From contig OX463844.1 in the NCBI GenBank assembly GCA_949825065.1, positions 31,423,632 to 31,487,631 on the forward strand: a stretch of 64,000 nucleotides of DNA, written 5' to 3'. The position numbers were made by a program, and so were the translations under genes. The notes under the pieces were generated by a model. The model searched no databases. It worked only from the letters and a program-made list of their open reading frames with translations, and was not told where the DNA came from. Below are positions 20,414 to 30,595 of this stretch, piece by piece. Origin of the DNA: Odontocerum albicorne. Taxonomy: Eukaryota > Arthropoda > Insecta > Trichoptera > Odontoceridae. Each line of letters opens with the position of its first letter. Within the stretch, counting starts at the first letter, position 1.

Positions 20414-20567
20414 TCAACAGACAGGTGTTCAGTTAGGCTAGGCCTTAAGTGAACACCAGACTAGAATCATTTTTTTTTAAATTGCGAGGAGACAAGAATG
20501 GAACCCGCAAACCCCAGGCTAAAAGATAGGCGTGTTACTAATTAGGCCACGAAGGCCATTACCCGTT
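20398..20567 (-). mobile_element. tRNA-derived SINE, near full length
   Basis: Read on the minus strand, the 5' end (about 20567) begins GGCCTTCGTGGCCTAATTAG, which contains an A-box-like segment, and about 40 nt later has GGGTTCCATTC, a B-box-like segment (consensus GGTTCGAATC). A T-rich linker and GATTCTAGTCTGGTGTTCAC follow, and it ends near AAGAGATTGCTACATG. Related copies lie at 55746-55926, 57233-57385 and 62632-62720. It is not a functional tRNA: no acceptor stem closes. Confidence 0.72.
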
Positions 20568-20602
20568 TTCGCAATCCATTACAATAAAAATTAGTACATT
20601 TT

Positions 20603-21554
20603 AGACATACATCAACTCACTAAGAAACAGTTCACCAGACTTTCCAAATCAAATGCATCCTGGAAATAAAAGACATACATCAACTCACTAAGAAACAGTT
20701 CATCAGGCTTTCCAAATCAAATGCATCCTGGAAATAAAAGACATACATCAACTCACTAAGAAACAGTTCATCAGGCTTTCCAAATCAAATGCATCCTGGA
20801 AATAAAAGACATACATCAACTCACTAAGAAACAGTTCATCAGGCTTTCCAAATCAAATGCATCCTGGAAATAAAAGACATACATCAACTCACTAAGAAAC
20901 AGTTCATCAGACTTTCCAAATCAAATGCATCCTGGAAATAAAAGACATACATCAACTCACTAAGAAACAGTTCATCAGGCTTTCCAAATCAAATGCATCC
21001 TGGAAATAAAAGACATACATCAACTCACTAAGAAACAGTTCATCAGGCTTTCCAAATCAAATGCATCCTGGAAATAAAAGACATACATCAACTCACTAAG
21101 AAACAGTTCATCAGGCTTTCCAAATCAAATGCATCCTGGAAATAAAAGACATACATCAACTCACTAAGAAACAGTTCATCAGGCTTTCCAAATCAAATGC
21201 ATCCTGGAAATAAAAGACATACATCAACTCACTAAGAAACAGTTCATCAGACTTTCCAAATCAAATGCATCCTGGAAATAAAAGACATACATCAACTCAC
21301 TAAGAAACAGTTCATCAGGCTTTCCAAATCAAATGCATCCTGGAAATAAAAGACATACATCAACTCACTAAGAAACAGTTCATCAGGCTTTCCAAATCAA
21401 ATGCATCCTGGAAATAAAAGACATACATCAACTCACTAAGAAACAGTTCATCAGGCTTTCCAAATCAAATGCATCCTGGAAATAAAAGACATACATCAAC
21501 TCACTAAGAAACAGTTCATCAGGCTTTCCAAATCAAATGCACCCTGGAAATAAA
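20603..21554. repeat. minisatellite, 14 x 68 bp
   Basis: Fourteen head-to-tail units beginning AGACATACATCAACTCACTA, nearly identical. Units 1, 5 and 10 carry CAGAC where the others have CAGGC; unit 1 also has CACC for CATC, and the last unit has ACCC for ATCC. Each unit has a short inverted pair TTTCCA...TGGAAA. It begins about 35 bp after the SINE. 68 is not a multiple of 3 and no repeat protein is encoded. Confidence 0.97.
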
Positions 21555-21742
21555 AGAAGTGAAATTATGGATAGGGTTGTTAAATTAAAATATTTGCTGA
21601 TTTTTTATCCGTTTATTTAAAACTGCTATTTTTATAAGCGACGTAAAACTGCTTTTTATCTTTCTTCGGCAATATGTACATATTCTAGACATATAATATG
21701 TACATATTGCCGTATTTATTTACCGTAAAATACATATATTAT
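21555..21742. other. short spacer, nothing definite
   Basis: AT-rich. Contains 'aatatgtacatattctagacatataatatgtacatatt', an imperfect inverted motif (AATATGTACATATT palindromes near 21671 and 21697). Confidence 0.5.
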
Positions 21743-21860
21743 TTATAGTTAAGGTATTAACATTGTGGAGGTTTATAGACATTGTAATTTGTTTTATCAA
21801 ACACTGCTTATTTTGTAACGGTATTATTTTGTAACGTTATAATAGGCTTTCAATTCTAAG
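21743..21860 (-). mobile_element. Penelope-like terminal fragment
   Basis: Similar to 17740-17860: 'tttatagttaaggtattaacattgtggaggtttatagacattgtaattt' followed by 'atcaaacactg' and 'gtaacggta'. It covers the extra 40-bp segment and the start of the terminal repeat but is diverged and lacks coding sequence. It shows the 40-bp segment belongs to the element rather than to the insertion site. Confidence 0.72.
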
Positions 21861-22069
21861 AATTATGGAAAGTGTAGTTTTGAATAAAATAAAGTCAAAT
21901 AAATAATTATCACCTCTGGAGATCTGTCAAAAATCAACGAAAATTATTCTTGTTATCTATGAAAATATATTGCTTTTTCAATGACTAGCAAGGAGAAAGT
22001 ATTTTATCAAGTTTTATACTCTATATTATTATGGATGAAGGGGAACATGGTAGGGGTAGACGGTGCTTT

Positions 22070-22295
22070 CTTTTAAATGCTTGAAGATTTACTTGTCGGA
22101 TGGAATGCTAAGTATTAGAATTGATTATCATCAATAATTTTCATTTAAAACCACAAGTGGTGTCTTTCAAGAATGTGACGTCAGTTATTTGCTTTTTATT
22201 CTGTTTGTCAATGACATTATTGAAATTTATGATGATGTTGAAGTGAAGCTATTTGCAAACGAGTGTTTTATGAATATTTACTTCCAATGAGTATT
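22070..22295 (+). pseudogene. non-LTR reverse transcriptase relic (palm motifs)
   Basis: Conceptual + strand reading gives TTSGVFQECDVSYLLFILFV followed by NDIIEIYDDVEVKLFANEC. This matches the non-LTR RT pattern SGVPQGSVLxPLLFxLFxNDI...KLFADD, with the catalytic FADD changed to FANE. Frameshifts lie upstream (DLLVGWNAKY-like text). The relic is short, inactive and of undetermined clade. Confidence 0.68.
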
Positions 22296-22532
22296 AAATT
22301 ACCGCATTCCAGAAGCCAAAACTACTTTTTTTCTTTTCAAATAAAAATCATTTCCTTTATATCTATGTCGCAGAAAAATGATTTACTGACAAGTTAAATT
22401 TATACATAGTTTGAAGGTGGGAAAAGAAATTTTTCTTCCCCCTAGTTTCTTCTCTGTTAGATCAAATTGATTGGTTTAGAGTTTATAGGTTGTATGATTA
22501 TATGTTAGTGTCCACAGTAAATTTTTTTTACA
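22296..22532. other. spacer, nothing definite
   Basis: AT-rich, ending in a T-run plus CAG (around 22523-22533) that could serve as a splice acceptor for the following frame. Confidence 0.4.
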
Positions 22533-22715
22533 GTGAGTTTTATAAGTGAGTTATGTAACAGAACTGCTTACATATCACTGCCACCTTCAAAAGAAACCTC
22601 CGAAATCATTAGTCTTTTAGATAATCCCATTTGCAAAAGTAAAACCACACAAGAGAGGAAACAACCACTGGAAATAGTAGGCAGATGGGATATCCTCTCT
22701 ATTTTACGCAACTAA
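22533..22715 (+). CDS. unrecognised coding-like segment (+)
   Basis: A 60-codon frame reads MSFISELCNRTAYISLPPSK, then ETSEIISLLDNPICKSK, ending EIVGRWDILSILRN. The amino-acid composition is balanced, unlike the Phe/Ile/Lys-rich chance frames around it, and an acceptor-like 'tttttttacag' precedes it. I do not recognise the family. It ends 12 bp before the stop of an opposite-strand frame. It could be a transposon ORF scrap, a last exon or chance. Confidence 0.25.
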   Translation: MSFISELCNRTAYISLPPSKETSEIISLLDNPICKSKTTQERKQPLEIVGRWDILSILRN

Positions 22716-22727
22716 AAAATGATATTT

Positions 22728-22922
22728 TCATTCTTTGAGTCTTCCAATATTATCATGATACAGGTTTAAGTACTCACAGATCTTTGCCGAAGGGACAAAT
22801 CTGCTGTAAGGATAGCTGCGAACTGTGGAAGTCAGAATCTGTAATAAATAGACTGCTTCCAAAGTGTAATCTGTAATGGTCGTAGCACACGTGATTCGTA
22901 AATACTCCACAGCCCTTACAAA
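22728..22922 (-). CDS. unrecognised coding-like segment (-), possible terminal exon
   Basis: Read leftward from about 22922: AVEYLRITCATTITDYTLEA, then VYLLQILTSTVRSYPYSRFV and PSAKICEYLNLYHDNIGRLK, with stop at 22728-22730. It is GC-richer than its surroundings and lacks AT-driven low complexity. On the minus strand it is preceded by a T-run and GTAAG with a CTGAT branch-like sequence about 35 nt upstream, so it could be a last exon. I cannot name the family. No partner exon is identified with confidence; the only other minus-strand coding-like segment nearby is 25337-25534. Confidence 0.35.
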   Translation of the reverse strand, partial: FVRAVEYLRITCATTITDYTLEAVYLLQILTSTVRSYPYSRFVPSAKICEYLNLYHDNIGRLKE

Positions 22923-22931
22923 AAAATTCAC

Positions 22932-23899
22932 TCGGTCTATTTCATATAGAAATCAGTCAAATACACAAATAAAATAAATGAAAACAGTGTTTTAATTCCA
23001 GATTTAACAATATCAACTTAAAAATATGTACCAGCTGATTTACAAATCTTTCAGACAAGGAATATAAAATAGGATTAAGGAAAGAACTAGGTCAAAAAAG
23101 ATTTCAAAACAAATTCTTTTGTTTTTTTTAATTTGAATCCTTAAATTAATTTTTTTTTAACAATACACACATCAGTTAAATTGTGACATGGCATACATTT
23201 ATAATCTAAAGCATATTTTTCCTTCCATCGTTTTTATTTAATTATAATTGTTACCAACTTACCAAGCTGATACTATGTATCGGAATATTGATTATTTGTT
23301 TGACGTTTATGCGTTATGTTTATTTTTTTCCTTTTTTATGTCAATACTTTATATGTGCCACTAATAAAATAAAATAAATTTCTAGGCATAGATGCTATAT
23401 TTTCATGTCCACTAGAGGCCTATATTTTGTAGCTCAGCCGCGTCCCCCAAACACACATTCATATTCCTGAATGTGGCACGTTTTTCGATTTAATTCAAGG
23501 TTACAATCTTGTCCTCTCTGCCCTTCAAGCCCCTACAAAATGGCGCTCCCCCTTTTGGCAAAGGGAATATAATTTTTTTTGGCTGGAACAACTCTTCCTG
23601 TTCAGGTTTTAATTTTACAAATATGTTAAAAAATATTAATTTCGAAAGTTCACATTTTAGTTGTAACATTTAAGATTTTTTTCCAATTAAAAACGTTATA
23701 TTAATATTTATTTGCATAAGGCTAAAAAATACTTATATTAATATTTATTTGTATACATGCGACACCAAAAAAAAACTAATTTTTAAAACTTTATCAGAAT
23801 TTATGCATTCAATCTGAATTCAGGAAGGCTAGGTTTTTTTTTAATAAGAATAAATGTTTATTACGCGTCGTCGTAAGCCGGAAGATTTTATATTATTTT
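22932..23899. other. intergenic DNA, nothing definite
   Basis: AT-rich with a GC-richer patch at about 23400-23570 that has no clear frame. Confidence 0.4.
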
Positions 23900-24070
23900 A
23901 ACAACCTTTGTATTTCACCAACACTTGTTACATTGTTATAGTTTCAAAGTATACAGAACTGGTCCTGACAAAGAAACATGTAGGCTTTGAAACTAGTTGA
24001 CTAGTGTTTATAAAAACAAAATATGTTAAGTGTAATAAAATGTACAATGCCAATACAAACGGAATCCTTT
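23900..24070 (+). mobile_element. possible second Penelope-like terminal relic
   Basis: Contains 'ctggtcctgacaaagaaaca' then 'tgtaggctttgaaactagttgactagtgtttataaa'. The order CCUGA...GGC..UGAAAC plus a small perfect hairpin ACTAG-TTGA-CTAGT resembles the terminal region at 19130-19180. Divergence is high, so this is tentative. Confidence 0.35.
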
Positions 24071-25302
24071 ATTTAAACAACACCTTCAATAACATTAAAT
24101 CAATACTCAAAACTCAGTAAGTAACATGGTTACAAAATGGAGATATTCTGCAAAATACGAAATCCAGTAAATAAAAATAAAACAATTTTTACAGGAAGTG
24201 TTAAAAAATTATGTTATATATTTGAAGCGCTCGGAATATAAATTTACAAATTAAAAAAAAACAAATGATAGCAGACGTTGGAAAGATCTCGCATGGCTGG
24301 AGAAGAAAAAGAAAGAATGTTCCAAATTGAAAGTATTGTATATTTTTATGTTTCTTTATTAAAGGAATGTACAATAATTTAAAAAATGTTTAGTGTTTCA
24401 TAAATAAATAAAAACTTTGTAGGAAATAAAACAAGCACACGTACATGTATTTTTAATGTGGTCTTTTTTATTTTCTTTTATATTTCTCAAGGTCATCCAG
24501 TACTGCACCGAAAGTGTTACGTATACACCTGAAACAGCACGCATAGACCATCAACAGTCTGCATAGCAACAAGACCTCCCCTATAAATCCCCCCCCCTTT
24601 CCCCGTCTTCCTCTTTCCTCAGCCCTCTATCCAGAAACTTCCACCCTTCTGTCCTTGAAACTGATTAAGTACCCCTAAATTTGAGGGGAGACAGCCAAGG
24701 GGACCAACATTTGCTAGTAGTAGAGTTTGAAAATGTCCAATTTACAATTTATTCAGTTGTGTGAAATAAGTGACTAGTCAATTGTTCAGTTCGACCAATT
24801 TGAAGACTAGTCAACTGTCGACAATAACCAATTGCCAGATAAGACCGAGTGGTCACGCGCACAATTGCGTAGTCAAGTGTCTGACAAATTGTGCGCAGAT
24901 ACATGTTTCCTGACCATAGAACATTCTCTAGTAAATGTTATTTTCGTTATCAGGGAACCTCTCTGTTGTCATAATTTTTTATTATATTTTGTTCATTCTA
25001 CAACTTTCACATAAACCTTTTATATTTTCCAATAATACTTAGGTAATATAAATAATGTCACCTTTAAAATAACTCATCTAAAATAACTACTTAGGTAACT
25101 AATATTTATAATGCCATCTTTAAAATTTTTTTTTTGAGGGTTTAGCTTAACCAAAAGATTACCAATCAGGTTATACGAAAAAAAAACATAAATTTGAACA
25201 CATTTTCTTTGCCTACCCATTTAGAAGGATAAGTAGAACTGATAAATAAGCAATGTAAATTTATTCTGATAACACTCCTAGAATATTTTTTTATTTACCG
25301 TT
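24071..25302. other. intergenic DNA, nothing definite
   Basis: AT-rich. Around 24760-24830 there are repeated 'gactagtcaa' words, but no clear element. A C-run near 24590 sits in a pyrimidine-rich patch. Confidence 0.4.
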
Positions 25303-25333
25303 GGTTCACAAAGTCACAGTTCTGTTGTGAACC
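25303..25333. repeat. 9-bp inverted repeat GGTTCACAA/TTGTGAACC
   Basis: GGTTCACAA (25303-25311) and TTGTGAACC (25325-25333) with a 13-nt loop, followed at once by another GGTTCAC. It lies just downstream (minus-strand sense) of the coding-like frame that ends at 25337. Confidence 0.7.
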
Positions 25334-25336
25334 GGT

Positions 25337-25534
25337 TCACATGCATTTTTGTCTCATGACAATCTTTTTTCGGATGCAATCCAGCGGAACGGTTTCTCTA
25401 AAATAATTCCAGAAAAAGACCCCAATGTGTTTTGGATATGTGCCAAGCTGAACTAGCGTAATCCACGGATCCGTCAGATTTGCAACCGGTGTTAAGATAT
25501 ACGTCCAGTCGTTACAATAAATTCTCCAATACAA
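25337..25534 (-). CDS. unrecognised coding-like segment (-)
   Basis: A 65-codon frame with balanced composition reads WTYILTPVANLTDPWITLVQ, then LGTYPKHIGVFFWNYFRETV and PLDCIRKKIV. It has three Trp and is not AT-driven. No domain is recognised. It may be an exon or a scrap of a transposon ORF, and could in principle belong with the segment at 22728-22922. No clear splice sites were confirmed. Confidence 0.25.
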   Translation of the reverse strand: MYWRIYCNDWTYILTPVANLTDPWITLVQLGTYPKHIGVFFWNYFRETVPLDCIRKKIVMRQKCM

Positions 25535-26226
25535 ATATTATTCTGGCCGCCCCATCGAATATTTCATACTTTTGATATTTACCAAAGGATTAATGTATAC
25601 CATATTTTTTGCCATATTGAAACAATGTAATATTTATAATCCAATTCTACTTCAGACTTTTTTTAAGTTTCGAGCTCCTCCTTCAAGCTAAGTTGACTGC
25701 AACTGCTCGAGGACGATCTACTAACCTGAAACATTCTGAACCTCTTCTTACATTACATCAGAAGTTTCATATTTAATGTTCCCCGGATTTTCGTATTTCT
25801 TATTATATCTATTATTGTCTTATCTTTACCTTCTGAACAAATCTCATCTCCGCTGTCTCAGTATTCTCAACCTAGTGCTTTCATTTAGACTTCACACGCG
25901 ATACCTTAAAATGAAAGCAGGCCAAATAATAATGGTAAGTTCTTCTTTTCAACTTACTGATAGATATTATATAAGGAGTGAAGAATTCCGATAACCCCCT
26001 CCCCCCTCAACCCAATCTCTGTTCAGATCGTTGTCTTCCATGGTACCTCTTGCATATCCTACTCCAAAAAAAATTATGATTTGATTTTCTTTAAGTTTTG
26101 CCCTTGAAGTATTACTTGTAAACATTTTATTCCTCTTTCATGATTTTGGAACTAGAGTAGACTGACCACTATGTCCACTTTCATTCTTTATATGAAAACA
26201 TTCTTATCAAACTACACAATAGTAGA
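25535..26226. other. intergenic DNA, nothing definite
   Basis: Mixed composition; short frames only, none convincing. Confidence 0.4.
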
Positions 26227-26580
26227 GATTCCATTCTCGTTTCGATAATGCATTGGGTTTACTTATTATATCCACATATATATTATATCGCACGTCGGTT
26301 TTTGATGAGCCACGCCCAGGTGCCCCGAAAACGGCTACCACGGAGGATAACGTGACAAAAATCCACAATCTCGTATTGGCAGACCGCCGATTGAAGGTGC
26401 GCGAGATAGCTGAGACAGTAGGCATCTCAAAAGACCGCGTGGGTCATATCCTGCATGAAGTATTGGGCATGAGAAGGACACTTATATCCACATAATATAT
26501 AACCAAAAATATACTATAGAACGGGTTCCTTTGTTGTTCTAACGATGCATTACGTCTACTTACTACATCCACATATACAT
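26227..26580 (+). mobile_element. mariner transposase N-terminal fragment between degenerate direct repeats
   Basis: From about 26298 to 26471 the frame reads FDEPRPGAPKTATTEDNVTK, then IHNLVLADRRLKVREIAETV and GISKDRVGHILHEVLGM. This is the linker and second helix-turn-helix of the mariner transposase DNA-binding domain. Sequence before and after is unrelated to mariner, so the catalytic DDD region is missing. Flanks share a degenerate direct repeat: 26227-26285 and 26522-26580 both run 'cgatgcatt...ctacttaytayatccacatata'. The coding fragment has no stops over about 58 codons, so it is not very old. Confidence 0.85.
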
Positions 26581-27104
26581 GCTACTCGTACCTTCCATCG
26601 CGCCTTTACCCTGTTTTTTTATAATTGTTTTTATTAAAGAATTCAGGGAATTCCAATTATTTCGCTATGTGCACGCAAACAATATGCATCGTCCTAAGAG
26701 CTGTGGTGCGCATGTCAACCCATTCCAGGCAGCACATAATTACTCTGAATATTCAAGGGCATTCGTTTTTCACGAGGAGTGTGAGTGCCTATGTAATGCT
26801 TGCTACATAATCCACTAAAACGAATCCGATTTCCTCCCCTCGTTTGATGTACAACTGTATTGAGATAATGAATTATACCAGCCTTCTCTTGCAGAAAAAA
26901 GTAGATGAAGTATTTTATCTGTATAGAAGCACATATGTGTACAGGGATTTTAGAGCCAATTGATTATTTTGCATAATATTAGATAACCTGAAATTGTTTA
27001 TTAAGTATATAAATATAAACATATTTTTCTCTCAATAGCTGCACAATTCATTTTGGTACATCTTAACAGCTATCATCGATGCAAGATGCAAAATGAGATC
27101 TGAA
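26581..27104. other. intergenic DNA, nothing definite
   Basis: Two overlapping short + strand frames at 26579-26818 look like chance. Confidence 0.4.
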
Positions 27105-27160
27105 AGTAAAATGAGAATCGAACCCAGTTCGCCTCGGTGTTAAACAAGCTTGTAAATCAT
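27105..27160 (-). mobile_element. partial tRNA-derived SINE (B-box half)
   Basis: The minus strand reads AACACCGAGGCGAACTGGGTTCGATTCTCATTTT. GGTTCGATTC is a near-perfect B box, with tRNA anticodon-arm-like sequence before it. The A-box half is missing. Confidence 0.5.
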
Positions 27161-27749
27161 TAAATAATAAAGTTTTTTTTTACACAAACATACGAGTTAA
27201 CTTACGGCATGTAAGATTTATATTCATTAATAAAAAATCATTAATATTATATTTAGTGACATTTCTAATTAAAACATCAAGACAAGTGAATTTTGTTTCT
27301 AGTATTAATTAGACAGCTCATAAACCTCGCCAAAAAAATTCAGTCAGTCTGAGTAAGATATAAAACTAGATAATCGAAGCGGTTATTTTCGATGTTTGGA
27401 CAAATTTGAAAATTATTACGAACAAAATATAACTTTAGTTCTATAGGTTTGTTTACAAATAATTTACAAAACAAGGCAAATTTTAAGAACTACCTATGTT
27501 AGTGACGTTAAAATTCTATCTCAAATCTAATTTCCATATGGTTGGTCAGTTTTTTTCTAACTAGGCAATCTATTATTTGCTTGAATTTTTGTATTTCTTT
27601 ACCAATTAATATTTGGATCCTTTTAGCGTGTTTAAATATTCCGCTTTGTAAAATAACATAATTTAAATCCATAGAAAAAAAGCTTTCTGAATACAAACTA
27701 ATATATATTTGAATGTAATGTTTTACCAAAATATGTTTTTATAATAAGT
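27161..27749. other. intergenic DNA, nothing definite
   Basis: AT-rich with no support for genes or repeats. Confidence 0.4.
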
Positions 27750-28308
27750 TATACAGGATGGCCACTAAAAGACTGAACCGTTCACCAAAAATTTCTCGCA
27801 GGAGGTCCATCGTTGCCTTGGCGGTGTGCGCAGTAGCTCCATCCTATTGGAACCATACCTCCTGATTATTTCAAGCATTGTCCTATACTGAACCCCGTTG
27901 ATTATTTCTGACTGACCTTCCTCATTTCAAAGAAATATGGGCCGATTACTCTTTCACCGCACCAAACAGTGCATTTTAGTGGATGCAATTGATGCTAATG
28001 TAATTCCCTGGGATTCTCAATACCCCACAATCTGCAGTTTTGTTTGTTGAAGTACCCGTTTAAATAAAAACGGGCCTCATCACTCATTATCAAGTTGTTT
28101 AACAAGTTTTTGAACAACTCGATACTTCCACGGGAATAGAAAAATCCAATGAGTTTTACTCGTTGTTGGACATTATATAATATGTAGCCATTTTAATTTC
28201 CAAAAGATGTTCTATAACATGTAAAAAAATATTTAAAAAATTGAAAATAATAAGTTATGATTTTTTTAAACCCTTCACTATAATACTTATATTTCAGGTC
28301 ACCCTATA
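27750..28308 (-). mobile_element. internally deleted Tc1/mariner-superfamily element with short TIRs
   Basis: The ends are TATACAGGATGGCC (27750-27763) and GGTCACCCTATA (28297-28308), i.e. TATA(CA)GGRTGRCC inverted termini. On the minus strand from about 28107 the text reads IMSDEARFYLNGYFNKQNCR, then LHPLKCTVWCGERVIGPYFF, then MVPIGWSYCAHRQGNDGPPARNF-like sequence (a decayed QQDGATAHTA motif). This is the middle of a DDE transposase with frameshifts and stops. The N-terminal half is deleted. Same broad group as the relic at 14183-15065. Confidence 0.8.
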
Positions 28309-29439
28309 CTTATATTTCAATTTTATTCATAATGTACAAATGTTGACTGATTATTTTTTATTATTTCGATAAATGACGAAAATTAATCAGTAATATATGA
28401 AAATAAATCATTAATATTTTATTATAAGTGTTAAAATTTCAAAGTGTATTTATTTATTGCTGTTTAATAACCAAGAACGTTCGTGGTAGGGGGGGGGGAG
28501 GGGGGAACAGCAATAAACGAGAAAGAAAAAAACTGTTCATCATTGAAAAATAATTGTTTAACATTTTTTAATGATTTACGTTGTTTGAAAATTTTGCGTA
28601 TGATTCATACATTAATTAATGTTTTACTTATCATTTTTAATATTACTCGTAAAATGGTTCCGTCACTCAAATATTTCAATGCATGATTTTAATTTAAAAT
28701 GTTTTCTCCTTGAATTCATTAAGTGCCGTTAATGGGTTAAAATTTATTTTCTTAATTGAAAAAAAAATACGAACATCGGATAATTTGCAATTTGATACCT
28801 TATTTATTTTCGAAGCAAAAAAAACAATGTAATTAGAAGTTTTTTACACAAAAAATACCCGTTCCTGCATTTTTTTACAAATTTTGTTCATCCTTGGTAC
28901 AGTAAAAGTCTTTTGTATTGCAAATTCTTTGCATCCCTTATCAGTTAAATCCACCCCGACTCCGAGTATTAGGAGAGCAATAAGGATTAGGGCACGTGAT
29001 ATCGCTACCGCGCTCCATTAGCTTTATCGTTGGCGAATAACTTCAACCCTTTGCCAATTCTGTTTGCCTGATACTGCCAGTTCAGCCGAAACGAAAAAAA
29101 AAGAGGATTTAATTTTTTACAGCGTGTCTCTCCAATTGCTATAAATCCAATCTTTATTGCATCTGGTTTCATTTATTTAGATATGAATGGATTCTGTTTT
29201 GTTTCAAGTATTAAATTAAAACATTCCTAGATATTCGTAATAAAAACCCTGAATGCAGTTTAAAAAAATATTGTAATATTTTTAAGATTACAAAATTCTC
29301 TAATAACAGAACTTGATATCAAGTGAGGATAAATAACATAATTGATAAACATCCTAACTACTTAATTCTTATAATATGTAATACTTATTGTAAATGAGTC
29401 AAACAATTGATTTTATTAATGACTATATACGAGTACTAC
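28309..29439. other. intergenic DNA with a G-run and a GC-richer island
   Basis: Holds a G10-A-G6 run at 28489-28505. A GC-richer, repeat-free stretch at about 28930-29100 (from 'ccaccccgactccgag' to 'gttcagccgaaacg') is a possible conserved noncoding element. No gene is seen. Confidence 0.4.
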
Positions 29440-29850
29440 ATATCATACATATCATCACGCCGTGTTCCTTGCAGGGTGAAAGAGAAAACAGATCTCTAAA
29501 TTTTTGTATCCAAGCACACAACTTTCATCTCCTCCACATTCATACATCTCGTCATGCACAATATTCTATTATTTATACTTCTCACTTTACCTTCTTTCAA
29601 ATTCTGATCCATTTGGTTCAACTACATATTCCCCGGTCTACCTCTTCCACGCAAATCTTGCCCTTCTGACTGGTACATTTGCTTAGTCATTATTTCATAA
29701 TTCCTTCTCTCCACACGCCCAAATCATCTTAAAGTTCCTTTCTTCATCTAACTTAAAACATCCATTTTATCCACTATTTACTCATAACTATTAATCAATT
29801 ATAGTCTCCATGAATTGAGTTTTGTCAACCTCTTCTTTTTCGATATAGAA
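29440..29850 (-). mobile_element. RTE-like non-LTR fragment, 3' end (minus copy)
   Basis: On the minus strand: RGRPG..LNQMDQNLKEGKV followed by RCMNVEEMKVVCLD-like text, then GAGATCTGTTTTCTC and ACACGGCGTGATGATATG. These match the family's C-terminus and the 3' end at 54440. It has many stops and is 5'-truncated. Confidence 0.65.
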
Positions 29851-30377
29851 AGTATTAGCACATTGAAATAAACATTTATAAAATAAAAATACCGGAGATT
29901 TATAAAATACCGGGGAAAATATAATTTTCCACCTTGATTCGAAATGCTTTATACTCTTTAATACGATATTTGTTCTTTACAAATTTATGACAGGTGAATA
30001 GGTGAATTCCGAAGTCAGGTAAACAATCTCATAAAACTTTATGCCCATCTCATATTCGAGACATCTTGTAGCTGTTACGTACAACATTTGCAATGAAATT
30101 TCGTAAGGGCAACATAATGATCCATAAAACTACTACATCGTCATACCAAGAGGCTTGGCGCTCGCCGCGGGTCAAATCCACCCCCGACTTAAACATTACT
30201 ATGGCCGTTTTATTGCTGTAAAATATACGACTCATTCCGACCCCCGAGCGTGTGTGTTTTTCGGTATCTAAATCCTAGATCGTTAATTCTTAATGGCAAG
30301 ATCATATTGGTAATCTGCAACATCAAATCAGTGAAATCCTCTTTGCAATTAGGCGGACACCGAAACGTTACGGTGAG
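29851..30377. other. intergenic DNA with a GC-richer island
   Basis: 30050-30265 is less AT-biased (for example 'gcttggcgctcgccgcggg' and 'cgacccccgagcgtgtg'), with no transposon similarity and only poor minus-strand frames. Possible regulatory or conserved noncoding sequence; not provable here. Confidence 0.35.
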
Positions 30378-30595
30378 ATTATTTGAGAAATGGATAGTCA
30401 TGTAAAGAACTTCAGGATTATTGTTAAGATGAATACAGTGAAAACGTATTATTTGAGAAATGGATAGTCATTTAAAAAACTTCAGGATTATTGTTAAGAT
30501 GAACACAGTGAAAACGTATTATTTGAGAAATGGATAGTCATGTAAAGAACTTCAGGATTATTGTTAAGATGAATACAGTGAAAACATATTATTTA
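30378..30595. repeat. tandem repeat, 3 x 70 bp
   Basis: Units start at 30378, 30448 and 30518 with ATTATTTGAGAAATGGATAG; a partial fourth begins at 30588. Units differ at two or three bases. Confidence 0.95.

Noticed and set aside
20603..21554. Hammerhead ribozyme in the 68-bp array (complement strand contains CCTGATGAACTG)
   Set aside because: No GAAA at the right distance with a stem II, and no closing stem III.
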